Positions 26,808 through 33,846 of a DNA stretch of 64,000 nucleotides are shown here, piece by piece. The position numbers and the translations under genes were made by a program. How positions within the stretch are numbered: the first letter of the stretch is position 1; each line of letters begins with the position of its first letter. A model generated the notes under the pieces. It worked only from the letters and a program-made list of their open reading frames with translations, made no database searches and was not told where the DNA came from. The stretch is from LMUY01 sp965198895. Its GTDB lineage: Bacteria; Pseudomonadota; Alphaproteobacteria; Acetobacterales; Acetobacteraceae. The DNA is taken from assembly GCA_965198895.1 (NCBI GenBank), contig OZ240676.1, forward strand, positions 3,348,001-3,412,000. Direction: 5' to 3'.

Positions 26808-26889
26808 CTATTTTGAGGGTGTTCGCGATGCCCATTCGGGGTCGCGGAGCCTTCCCTGGGCCGGCCCAACCGGGCGGTCCGCTGGCTGC

Positions 26890-26911
26890 AACCTTGCTCC
26901 TGTAGGAGGTT
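26890..26911 (+). promoter_or_regulatory. ROSE-type RNA thermometer hairpin of hsp20
   Basis: The leader ends AACC-TTGCT-CCTGT-AGGA-GGTT just before the ATG at 26916. AACC pairs with GGTT, and TTGCT pairs with the ribosome site AGGA leaving a bulged G, which is the conserved U(U/C)GCU-to-SD arrangement of ROSE elements. Known ROSE elements repress alphaproteobacterial small heat-shock genes at low temperature by masking the ribosome site. The leader from about 26811 is GC-rich and could form the usual upstream hairpins. Confidence 0.8.
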
Positions 26912-26915
26912 TTGT

Positions 26916-27401
26916 ATGACGACGTTCGACCTGTCTCCGCTTTTCCGTACCGCCATCGGCTTCGACCGCATGGCTCGGCTGATCGATACCGCCCAGGATG
27001 CCCCGTCTGCATCCAGCTATCCCCCCTACAACATCGCCAAAACCGGTGAGAACACCTATCGCCTGACCATGGCCGTTGCCGGCTTTGGGCAGGAGGATCT
27101 GGAGATCACCGCCCGCGACAACCAGCTGATCGTCGCCGGCAAGGTCAAGGATGATGCTGCCGGGGAGCTGCTGTACCGCGGCATCGCCGGGCGCGCATTC
27201 GAGCGACGCTTCGCGCTGGCCGACCACATTGTGGTCGATGGCGCGGACCTGCTGAACGGGCTGCTGCATGTAGCCCTGAAGCGTGTCGTGCCGGAGGCGC
27301 TGAAGCCTCGCCGTATCGTAATCGGCACTGAGCAGCCGGCGCCTCAGACCACCATCGCCAATGACAGCGAAGGTGTTACTCAGAACGCTGCCGCTGCGTA
27401 A
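26916..27401 (+). CDS. Small heat-shock protein, Hsp20/IbpA family
   Basis: A 161-residue alpha-crystallin-type chaperone that holds unfolded proteins in the cytoplasm. After FDLSPLFRTAIGFDRM comes YPPYNIAKTGENTYRLTMAVAGF, the start of the crystallin domain, and then FERRFALADHIVVDGADLLNGLL, where the family has the GVL-type motif. There is no C-terminal I-x-I as such, but RRIVIGTEQP has IVI in that place. AGGAGG lies 6 bases before the ATG and is masked in a ROSE hairpin, so translation should rise with temperature. Confidence 0.93.
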   Translation: MTTFDLSPLFRTAIGFDRMARLIDTAQDAPSASSYPPYNIAKTGENTYRLTMAVAGFGQEDLEITARDNQLIVAGKVKDDAAGELLYRGIAGRAFERRFALADHIVVDGADLLNGLLHVALKRVVPEALKPRRIVIGTEQPAPQTTIANDSEGVTQNAAAA

Positions 27402-27424
27402 GCTGGTCGGTTTGGCTTGATGGG

Positions 27425-27455
27425 AAGGGGGGCCATGTCACTGGTCCCCCTTTCT
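27425..27455 (+). terminator. Intrinsic terminator after hsp20
   Basis: An 11-pair stem (27425-27435 with 27442-27452, one G-U pair) closes a 6-base loop TGTCAC and is followed by TCTTCGTT. On the other strand it also lies just past the 3' end of the DUF1192 gene and may serve both convergent genes. Confidence 0.75.
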
Positions 27456-27459
27456 TCGT

Positions 27460-27648
27460 TCAGGAGCGGAAGAAACGTTCGGCCTCTCCTCGATGGCCCT
27501 CTTTACGCGCGATAGCCGCCTCGGCACGGGCAATCTCGGCGTTCAATTCGGCAATATAGTCGCGAAGTTCCGCCACGCCGAGTGGATCGAGCGGGATCGG
27601 GTTCACTCGGCGAATGACCGGTGTCGGTTCGTCCTCGTCCCACATCAT
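27460..27648 (-). CDS. DUF1192 family protein
   Basis: A 62-residue protein of the alphaproteobacterial DUF1192 family. The core PLGVAELRDYIAELNAEIARAEAAIARKE is the conserved short coiled-coil, preceded by an acidic/Pro N-terminus. Function is unknown; it is commonly found next to other small conserved proteins. Convergent to hsp20 and divergent from trcR. Confidence 0.88.
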   Translation of the reverse strand: MMWDEDEPTPVIRRVNPIPLDPLGVAELRDYIAELNAEIARAEAAIARKEGHRGEAERFFRS

Positions 27649-27790
27649 TCCTGTCCTGCATTTTCGTTAGCAAAAGGTGGCGCGGAAAGCCTTGACCGGC
27701 AAGGCGCGCGAACCCCATATCGCTGTGTGTGTTGGGCCGCTCGAGCGCGCCTCCCTGATGGAGCCGCCGCGCCGCGGCCGGAGAGCGTTT

Positions 27791-28369
27791 ATGAGCCTGC
27801 CCCTAATGCCGAAGGCCACCGCCGTGTGGCTGATCGACAAGACCGCTTTGACATTTACCCAGATTGCCGATTTCTGCGGGATGCATCCGCTCGAAGTGCA
27901 GGCGATCGCCGACGGGGAGGTCGCGCAAGGTATCGTGGGCTACGATCCGGTCGCGAATTTCCAGGTGACGGCTTCCGAGATCACCCGTTGCGAGAAAGAT
28001 CCAGAAGCGCGGCTGAAGCTGCTGCCGCCCGCGAACCCGGCGCCGAAGAAGGGCCGCGGCGCCCGGTATACGCCCGTTGCCAAGCGGAATGACCGTCCAG
28101 ACGCGATTGCCTTCCTGCTACGCAACTTCCCGCAGCTTTCCGAGGCACAAGTCGTGAAGTTGCTGGGAACGACCAAGGACACGATCCAGAAGGTGCGCGA
28201 GCGGAGCCACTGGAATAGCACTAACATCAAGCCGCGCGACCCGGTGATCCTCGGCCTGTGCAGCCAGACCGACCTCAATGCGATGGTCACGTCTGCAAAC
28301 GACCGGCTGATTCGTGAGGGGAAGCAGGTTCCCGTTCCGATGCGGATCGAAGCGGACGAAGCCGCCTAA
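27791..28369 (+). CDS. trcR: Cell-cycle transcriptional regulator TrcR (DUF1013)
   Basis: A 192-residue alphaproteobacterial protein of the DUF1013 family, named TrcR in Caulobacter and described as a transcription-associated regulator. It begins SLPLMPKATAVWLIDKTALTF, has ADFCGMHPLEVQAIADGE, a basic linker KKGRGARYTP, then LRNFPQLSEAQVVKLLGTTKDTI, which looks like a helix-turn-helix, and WNSTNIKPRDPVILGLC. The frame opens upstream to 27677, but ATG 27791 gives the conserved start. Confidence 0.88.
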   Translation: MSLPLMPKATAVWLIDKTALTFTQIADFCGMHPLEVQAIADGEVAQGIVGYDPVANFQVTASEITRCEKDPEARLKLLPPANPAPKKGRGARYTPVAKRNDRPDAIAFLLRNFPQLSEAQVVKLLGTTKDTIQKVRERSHWNSTNIKPRDPVILGLCSQTDLNAMVTSANDRLIREGKQVPVPMRIEADEAA

Positions 28370-28386
28370 CCGCCGCTTGAGACAGG

Positions 28387-28412
28387 GATGCCCGGCACTT
28401 TGGCCGGGCATC
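28387..28412. terminator. Bidirectional hairpin between convergent genes
   Basis: A perfect 10-bp stem, GATGCCCGGC (28387-28396) with GCCGGGCATC (28403-28412), closes a 6-base loop ACTTTG. It lies between the trcR stop and the ydcH-like stop, so it fits a shared terminator, although neither side has a T-tract. Confidence 0.5.
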
Positions 28413-28417
28413 GTACA

Positions 28418-28588
28418 CTAGCCTCGCTGTGCGAGGCGCTCCATCTCGTCTTTTAGACGAAGCTTTTCGCCTTTTAGTCTGATGAGTGCATCGGGATCCG
28501 GCCTTGGCCGGTGATCCTCCTCCGAAACCCGCGCATCGAGCGCGTGGTGGCGGGTCTTGAGGCTGTCGATCCGGGATTGCAGGCTCAT
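28418..28588 (-). CDS. YdcH family (DUF465) small protein
   Basis: A 56-residue helical protein starting SLQSRIDSLKTRHHALDARV and containing LIRLKGEKLRLKDEMERL, the YdcH/DUF465 hairpin of two helices. AAGGAGG lies 6 bases before the ATG at 28588, which decides this start over an ATG at 28690. Function in bacteria is unclear. A paralogue lies at 29539. Confidence 0.88.
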   Translation of the reverse strand: MSLQSRIDSLKTRHHALDARVSEEDHRPRPDPDALIRLKGEKLRLKDEMERLAQRG

Positions 28589-28717
28589 GTATCCTCCTTG
28601 CGTCGGACTCAGGCGCTGATCGCGCCACCCTAAACCGTAATCGAATTGCCATAAGAAGGCGAGTCGAATGAAAGGCAGTTCGCATACCATTGCGCCCTGA
28701 ACGTGTAAGCCTTCGTT

Positions 28718-28773
28718 AAGGATTTTCCTGCACAGTCATACAATAGCAACTGGCAGACCTAAGGAAAATCCTT
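28718..28773 (+). promoter_or_regulatory. 12-bp dyad covering the ribosome site and start codon
   Basis: AAGGATTTTCCT at 28718-28729 and AGGAAAATCCTT at 28762-28773 are perfect reverse complements, 32 bases apart. The right arm contains most of the AAGGA ribosome site (28761-28765) and the first bases of the TTG start (28772-28774). As RNA the pairing would hide the translation start; as DNA it could be an operator. No known riboswitch class was recognised. Confidence 0.65.
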
Positions 28774-29458
28774 GTCCCAAGCTGATAGTGCCCGGCTAAC
28801 CTTCGACGCCGCCGCTTTCCAGGTGCTGAAAGTGTTCCCAACGCCCGTCGTCGTTGCCCCCGTCAACGACTCGACTGCACTGAACACCGCTCTGCGCAGC
28901 ACCATCCTAGGCAACAAGGCCGGCTCTAAAGGCGTGATGAGGAGCAATGACGGCGGCTGGCAATCGCAGGACGACTTCGCATCGTGGTCCGGTCCAGCAG
29001 GGGGGAAACTGCTCGCTTTGGGCCGGCAGCTCGCCGATCAACTCACCGCCATACAGACCACCGAGGGGCTGCTTCGCCAGCCGCCGGTGTGGACAGTAAA
29101 CGCCTGGGCCAACGTGAATGAACCGGGCGACCGAAACCATGCCCATCACCATGCCGGCGGCTACTGGTCAGGGGTGTACTGGGTCGATGCCGGGGAAGCA
29201 GCGGGCGACGCGCCTGTCGGCGGTGAGTTCGAAATGAATGATCCTCGCGGAATTTTGCCCGGCTTCAGCTCTCCCATGTTGCGCTATGCCGTGTCCGGAT
29301 GCTTGAGCGCCGGGCTCACGGATTTCATCGTGCCGAAATCGGGCACCATGATCATGTTCCCATCGTGGCTGGTGCACGGCGTCCGGAGCTACCGCGGCCA
29401 GAACGAGCGCATTTCGGTGGCGTTCAACTTCTCGCCAGACGGAGTCCATCCAAGCTGA
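28772..29458 (+). CDS. 2OG-Fe(II) oxygenase-like protein (TIGR02466 type)
   Basis: A 228-residue protein of a putative 2-oxoglutarate/Fe(II) dioxygenase family. The metal-site candidates are HAHHHAGGYWSGVYWVD in the first strand and PSWLVHGVRSYRG with a second His and an Arg for 2-oxoglutarate, ending RISVAFNFSP. The FPTPVVV start is also typical. The substrate is unknown; family members occur in phage-rich and marine contexts. AAGGA lies 6 bases before a TTG start at 28772, and a perfect dyad overlaps both. Confidence 0.75.
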   Translation: MSQADSARLTFDAAAFQVLKVFPTPVVVAPVNDSTALNTALRSTILGNKAGSKGVMRSNDGGWQSQDDFASWSGPAGGKLLALGRQLADQLTAIQTTEGLLRQPPVWTVNAWANVNEPGDRNHAHHHAGGYWSGVYWVDAGEAAGDAPVGGEFEMNDPRGILPGFSSPMLRYAVSGCLSAGLTDFIVPKSGTMIMFPSWLVHGVRSYRGQNERISVAFNFSPDGVHPS

Positions 29459-29538
29459 GCCGACCGGCCTTCCTGCAACGCAGCAAATGCGCCGCGCCGC
29501 ACGTGGTCAGCCCCGCTTGCCCATGCTAAAGCGCCCTG

Positions 29539-29739
29539 ATGCTCACCGACCGCGATTCATTACTGCGAAAGCTTCATGAACTCCGCAGCGAACACCGGGA
29601 CCTCGACACCGTCATTGCACGTCTGTCGGACGGTGGGCTCGACCAACTGCAGCTGCAGCGCCTCAAAAAGCGCAAGTTAATGCTGAAGGATGAGGTTGCC
29701 TGGCTCGAGAGCCGCCTCATCCCGGACAACATCGCCTGA
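29539..29739 (+). CDS. YdcH family (DUF465) small protein
   Basis: A 66-residue helical protein: LHELRSEHRDLDTVIARL then LQRLKKRKLMLKDEVAWLE, the DUF465 double helix. Its TGA shares a base with the purE ATG (TGATG), so translation is coupled. The YdcH-purE-purK order is common in Rhodospirillales. Role unknown. Confidence 0.88.
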   Translation: MLTDRDSLLRKLHELRSEHRDLDTVIARLSDGGLDQLQLQRLKKRKLMLKDEVAWLESRLIPDNIA

Positions 29740-30224
29740 TGAACCTACCCCGGGTCGGCGTGATCATGGGCAGCCAGTCGGATTGGGCGACGCTGCGCCA
29801 CGCCGCCGAGACATTGGCCGCGCTCGAAATTGCGTACGAAACGCGTATCGTGTCGGCCCACCGAACGCCCGACCGCCTCGCCGCCTACGCGAAGGAAGCA
29901 GCCTCGCGCGGCTTGGCCGTGATCATCGCGGGCGCCGGCGGTGCGGCACACTTGCCCGGCATGTGCGCCGCGTGGACCGCGTTGCCCGTGCTCGGCGTTC
30001 CCGTGGAGAGCCAGGCGCTCAAAGGAATGGATAGCCTTCTGTCGATCGTGCAGATGCCGGCCGGAATTCCCGTCGGTACGCTGGCGATCGGGCGCGCCGG
30101 GGCGGTGAATGCGGCGTTGCTCGCCGGGTCGATCCTGGCCTTGTCCGACCTGGCGCTCGCTAGCCGCCTTGCCGCCCATCGGGCCGCGCAAACCGCCGCC
30201 GTCGCCGAACAGCCGGCCGATTGA
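29739..30224 (+). CDS. purE: N5-carboxyaminoimidazole ribonucleotide mutase PurE
   Basis: Class I PurE of 161 residues, which converts N5-CAIR to CAIR in purine synthesis. MGSQSDW near the N-terminus, SAHRTPDRL with the catalytic His, and AGAGGAAHLPGM are the family active-site motifs. It is cytoplasmic and octameric in homologues. It overlaps ydcH by one base upstream and purK downstream, so PurE and PurK are made together. Confidence 0.96.
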   Translation: MNLPRVGVIMGSQSDWATLRHAAETLAALEIAYETRIVSAHRTPDRLAAYAKEAASRGLAVIIAGAGGAAHLPGMCAAWTALPVLGVPVESQALKGMDSLLSIVQMPAGIPVGTLAIGRAGAVNAALLAGSILALSDLALASRLAAHRAAQTAAVAEQPAD

Positions 30225-31315
30225 TGCAGGGCCCGCTTCCGCCCAACGCCGCCATCGGCATCGTCGGCGGCGGGCAACTCGGCCGCATGTCCGCCATGGC
30301 GGCCGCACGGCTGGGCTATCGCTGCCACATCCTCAGCCCGGAAGCCGACAGCCCGGCGTCCCAGGTCTCCGCCCGCACCTTCGAGGGGGACTACGAGGAT
30401 CCCGCCCTGCTCCGCGCCTTCGCCGAGTCGGTGGATGTGATCACCTTCGAGTTCGAGAACGTCAGCGCCGAGGGGTTGGACCTGCTGGAGTCGATACGGC
30501 CGGTCCGCCCCTCACCGTCCGTGCTGCGGATCAGCCAGGACCGTTGCGTCGAAAAAGGGTTCCTGAACGAAGCCGGCGTTGCCACCGCGCCGTGGGTGGC
30601 GATCCGCAGCCGCGCCGACTTGCACGCTGCGGTGGCTCGCGTCGGGTTGCCCGGCCTGCTCAAAACGACGCGCGGCGGCTACGATGGCAAGGGACAGGCG
30701 TCGCTGCGCAGCGTATCGGACCTGAACACCGTCTGGGAGGAGCTGGAACCCAAGCCGCTGATCCTGGAGAGTTTCGTCGTCTTCGAACGGGAGATCAGCG
30801 TCGTGGTCGCCCGCGGGCTGGACGGTACAACGGTCGCCTTCGACCCGGTGGAGAACCATCATCGCGACGGCATCTTGTCCCAGACACACGCTCCGGCGCC
30901 GGTCACGCCCGACATCGCCCGGCGCGCCACCAGCATCGCCATCAGGGTCGCGGAGGCACTCGATCTGGTGGGGGTGCTGGCCGTGGAAATGTTCGTGACC
31001 CCCGACGGGCAGGTGCTGGTGAATGAAATTGCGCCGCGCCCGCACAATTCCGGCCACTGGACCATCGATGCCTGCCCCGCCAGCCAGTTCGAGTTGCATG
31101 TCCGCGCCGTCGCTGGGCTGCCGTTGGCGCCCGCGGTTCGTCATTCGGACGCGGTGATGATCAACCTCATCGGCCCCGATGAAGTGGCGCAGTGGCCGGC
31201 GATCCTGGCCACGCCGGGCCTTGTACCGCATCTGTATGGCAAGGCGGAAGCCCGGCCCGGCCGCAAGATGGGCCATGTCACCAAGCTCTACCCGCTCGGA
31301 ACGCTCAACGGTTAG
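30224..31315 (+). CDS. purK: N5-carboxyaminoimidazole ribonucleotide synthase PurK
   Basis: ATP-grasp enzyme of 363 residues that carboxylates AIR with bicarbonate and ATP. The start IGIVGGGQLGRM is the family phosphate-binding loop; KTTRGGYDGKGQ is the ATP loop, with EMFVTPDGQVLVNEIAPRPHNSGH at the metal site. The ATG at 30224 overlaps the purE TGA by one base; an in-frame TTG at 30221 is less likely. The 3' end overlaps the convergent DUF2244 gene by 11 bases. Confidence 0.96.
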   Translation: MQGPLPPNAAIGIVGGGQLGRMSAMAAARLGYRCHILSPEADSPASQVSARTFEGDYEDPALLRAFAESVDVITFEFENVSAEGLDLLESIRPVRPSPSVLRISQDRCVEKGFLNEAGVATAPWVAIRSRADLHAAVARVGLPGLLKTTRGGYDGKGQASLRSVSDLNTVWEELEPKPLILESFVVFEREISVVVARGLDGTTVAFDPVENHHRDGILSQTHAPAPVTPDIARRATSIAIRVAEALDLVGVLAVEMFVTPDGQVLVNEIAPRPHNSGHWTIDACPASQFELHVRAVAGLPLAPAVRHSDAVMINLIGPDEVAQWPAILATPGLVPHLYGKAEARPGRKMGHVTKLYPLGTLNG

Positions 31316-31808
31316 GGTCGAGCTGAGGATTGTCGAACACCGGGTTGCGCCACCGGTGCAGTGCGTCCTTCAAGGCCTGCGCCAAATCCAACTTCTCCGG
31401 TTCGCCGAGGCTGGCGCCCACCTCGAGTTGTCTGCCATGGGCGGCCAAGTATAGGCCCGGAACCCGCCCGGGCCGATCCGTCAGCAACACGTTGATCCAG
31501 GCCGGGGACACCGTTTCCTCGGTGCGCTTGCCGTCCTGGGTGGTGCGGATCACGCGCAGCACGGACGGGGAGAGCAAAATCACCTCGTTCGCCCGCACGG
31601 CCCGAGCATTGTAGCGCAGCAGCAGCAGGGCCGTGGTGATCTCCACGCCGTTGAACCCTGCGATCGGCCAGGCGCCCAGCCACCAGAACACCGACGTGCT
31701 GCAGACGCTCAGCGTCACGATGGCGCCGATCAACAGCTTCAGTCCGCGCGGCGACAGGCTGCGATGCGGGACGACGACGGCTTCAAACAAGGTCGGTTCG
31801 GCATCCAT
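31305..31808 (-). CDS. DUF2244 domain membrane protein
   Basis: A 167-residue protein of the DUF2244 family, common near cytochrome oxidase genes and elsewhere in alphaproteobacteria. It begins FEAVVVPHRSLSPRGLKLLIG, with two adjacent hydrophobic helices (about residues 25-65), then ITTALLLLRYNARAVRANEVI and the conserved V-x-R region, and ends as a cytoplasmic domain. The role is unknown. The ATG at 31808 is preferred over 31817. It is divergent from nth. Confidence 0.82.
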   Translation of the reverse strand: MDAEPTLFEAVVVPHRSLSPRGLKLLIGAIVTLSVCSTSVFWWLGAWPIAGFNGVEITTALLLLRYNARAVRANEVILLSPSVLRVIRTTQDGKRTEETVSPAWINVLLTDRPGRVPGLYLAAHGRQLEVGASLGEPEKLDLAQALKDALHRWRNPVFDNPQLDPNR

Positions 31809-31871
31809 GCACCGCATTTGGCACGATCGTGGCGCTTGTCACCAGGCGGGCAGCCGGGCGACGGTGGCGCC

Positions 31872-32585
31872 ATGCCTCCTGTTCCCGCGAAACGGCCGCG
31901 CAAAACGCCCCGTATGCCCCTCGCCAACATCCGCCCCTTCCTCGAGGCCCTGCGCGCGGCCAATCCGGATGCCAAGACCGAACTGGCGTTCACCGACCCG
32001 TTCACCCTGCTGGTCGCCGTCGCGCTGTCGGCGCAGACCACCGACGCGGCCGTGAACAAGGCCACGCCCGCGCTGTTCGCAGCCGCCCCCACGCCCGCGG
32101 CGATGACGGCGCTCGGGGCCGAGGGGATCGCCCCGTTCGTGCGCTCGATTGGTCTTTGGCAAGGCAAAGCGAAGAACGTCGCCGCCCTCTCCCGCATCCT
32201 GGTGGAGCAGCATGGCGGCGTCGTGCCGGCGAACCGCGAGGCCCTGGAGGCGCTGCCCGGCGTCGGCCGCAAGACCGCGAACGTCGTGCTGAACGTGGCG
32301 TTCGGGGAGAGCACCATGGCGGTGGACACCCACGTGTTCCGGCTGGGCAATCGGACCGGGATCGCGCCCGGCAAGACGGTGCGCGAGGTGGAGGACGGCC
32401 TGGTCCGCCGCATCCCGGCCGATATGCTGCAACAAGCACATCACTGGCTGATCCTGCACGGGCGGTACGTTTGTAAGGCACGTGTGCCGGAGTGCTGGCG
32501 CTGCCCGGCGGCGCCCTGGTGCAACTACCCCGCCAAGACCCCTGCGCCGGCGACGAAGCCACCCCGCAAGCGTTCTCCAACGTAG
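31872..32585 (+). CDS. nth: Endonuclease III Nth
   Basis: DNA glycosylase/AP-lyase of 237 residues for oxidised pyrimidines in base-excision repair. The helix-hairpin-helix LPGVGRKTANVVL contains the catalytic Lys, VDTHVFRL the catalytic Asp, and CKARVPECWRCPAAPWC gives the C-x6-C-x2-C-x5-C iron-sulfur ligands. Both ends carry basic extensions (PPVPAKRPRKTP and PATKPPRKRSPT) beyond the core enzyme. The frame opens upstream to 31764; ATG 31872 is used. A half-copy of the palindromic repeat follows the stop. Confidence 0.95.
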   Translation: MPPVPAKRPRKTPRMPLANIRPFLEALRAANPDAKTELAFTDPFTLLVAVALSAQTTDAAVNKATPALFAAAPTPAAMTALGAEGIAPFVRSIGLWQGKAKNVAALSRILVEQHGGVVPANREALEALPGVGRKTANVVLNVAFGESTMAVDTHVFRLGNRTGIAPGKTVREVEDGLVRRIPADMLQQAHHWLILHGRYVCKARVPECWRCPAAPWCNYPAKTPAPATKPPRKRSPT

Positions 32586-32599
32586 CCAGCCGCAAAGAT

Positions 32600-32621
32600 G
32601 GTGGGCTGAAGCCCACCCTAC
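32600..32621. repeat. Half-copy of the interspersed palindromic element
   Basis: Twenty-two bases identical to the right arm of the inverted repeat at 5065-5086, placed between the convergent nth and AlgJ-like genes. It contains the inner palindrome GTGGGCTGAAGCCCAC, so it can still form a small hairpin. Confidence 0.85.
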
Positions 32622-32633
32622 ACGATCACATCA

Positions 32634-33842
32634 CTACCCTGCGGCCCCGGTGCGGGGTGCCGGCTGGTCGTGCAGGAATTGCCAGAGCGCTTGGCCGTGG
32701 AGGGGCGCGCGCATGATCTGCTCGTTTTCCTCGTAGACCAGAACGTCCGCACCCAGGACATCCGCCTGCCGCTGTGCCGGGTCGGCGCCGATCTGCAATT
32801 CCGGTCCCTTCGGGGTCCAGTGCAGCGTGTAAGCGTGCCAATATTCGTATTCGACGGCGGACGGGTTGCAGGTCGTTCGGCGCAAAAACTCCAGCATTGC
32901 GTGGCTGAAGCTACCGCCTACGATCGTAACCTTTGTCTCCGGGCACGGGACCGGGGGCGGCGCCGGCTGCACATCCACGACGGGCACCGGGTCGTACGGG
33001 AACGGTTTGATGAGGTTCATCAGGTTGGCGATATCGACATCGATTCCGGTCGGTTTCGGCGTCATGTGCCAGGTGAAGGTGAACGGCGCGAAGCCGCCCG
33101 CCGGGTCCAGCCGGTTCAGTTCGCGCATGATCGCCTGCTGCGACAGGGCCGCGCCCACGTCGTTCCAGTGCGAACCGCCGCGTGGGTACATGACGAACGG
33201 GTAGTCACCCTGCGCCTTGGTCATCACCGCCGTGGTGTCCACCACGTGCACACCGGCCGCCTTCAGGATCGCGAGCCAGGCCGGGATCATGCCGGTCCGG
33301 TCCGCGGGCCGCGCCGGGCAGGTGTAGCCGACGGGGATGATGCCCGGATATTGCGCGACCTTGGACGGGGTCAGCACATACAGGAACACGCGGCCGCGGC
33401 GCTCCTCGAAATCCTGCATCTCGCGGATGTGGGCCGCCCATTGCTCCGCCCCCGGGCGCCAGGCGGCGATGTCGCGCGCGCAGTATTCCTCGGTGTAGGC
33501 GAGTTCGAACAGCGTCGGCCCCGGCCCCACCGCCAAGGCCGGGATCGCGGACACGCCGAACAGCGAGTATTCGACCTGGTTGCGCAGCCGTACGGCATCG
33601 GCATACAGCGGCATTCGCGTGCCGATCAGCCGGGCGTAGCTGGCCTGGTACGACCCGTGCAGCAGACTGTCCCACGAGCCACGGGGCTTCTCCGGGTAGG
33701 TCACACCGGTCAGCGGCGGCGACAGCTTCATCGGGCCGTGGTGCAGCATCGGCAGCGCCAGGTTGACCAGCAGCAGGGCCGTCGCGGCGGCCCACGCCAG
33801 GGCGCCGATCAGGAGGGGCACTTGCAAGGCTATGCGGCGCAT
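32634..33842 (-). CDS. AlgJ/AlgX-like SGNH O-acetyltransferase partner
   Basis: A 402-residue membrane-anchored protein with one N-terminal helix (VPLLIGALAWAAATALLLVN) and a periplasmic SGNH-like domain related to AlgX/AlgJ. Nucleophile region: VTIVGGSFSHAMLEFL with GGSFS. Second motif: PRGGSHWNDVG, where the usual Asp before the His (DxHW in AlgX) is Ser. It lies 4 bases after an AlgI-like MBOAT gene, as in alginate/cellulose acetylation operons. The likely role is transfer of acetyl groups onto an exported polysaccharide; the polymer is unknown. Confidence 0.78.
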   Translation of the reverse strand: MRRIALQVPLLIGALAWAAATALLLVNLALPMLHHGPMKLSPPLTGVTYPEKPRGSWDSLLHGSYQASYARLIGTRMPLYADAVRLRNQVEYSLFGVSAIPALAVGPGPTLFELAYTEEYCARDIAAWRPGAEQWAAHIREMQDFEERRGRVFLYVLTPSKVAQYPGIIPVGYTCPARPADRTGMIPAWLAILKAAGVHVVDTTAVMTKAQGDYPFVMYPRGGSHWNDVGAALSQQAIMRELNRLDPAGGFAPFTFTWHMTPKPTGIDVDIANLMNLIKPFPYDPVPVVDVQPAPPPVPCPETKVTIVGGSFSHAMLEFLRRTTCNPSAVEYEYWHAYTLHWTPKGPELQIGADPAQRQADVLGADVLVYEENEQIMRAPLHGQALWQFLHDQPAPRTGAAG

Positions 33843-33846
33843 CGGC

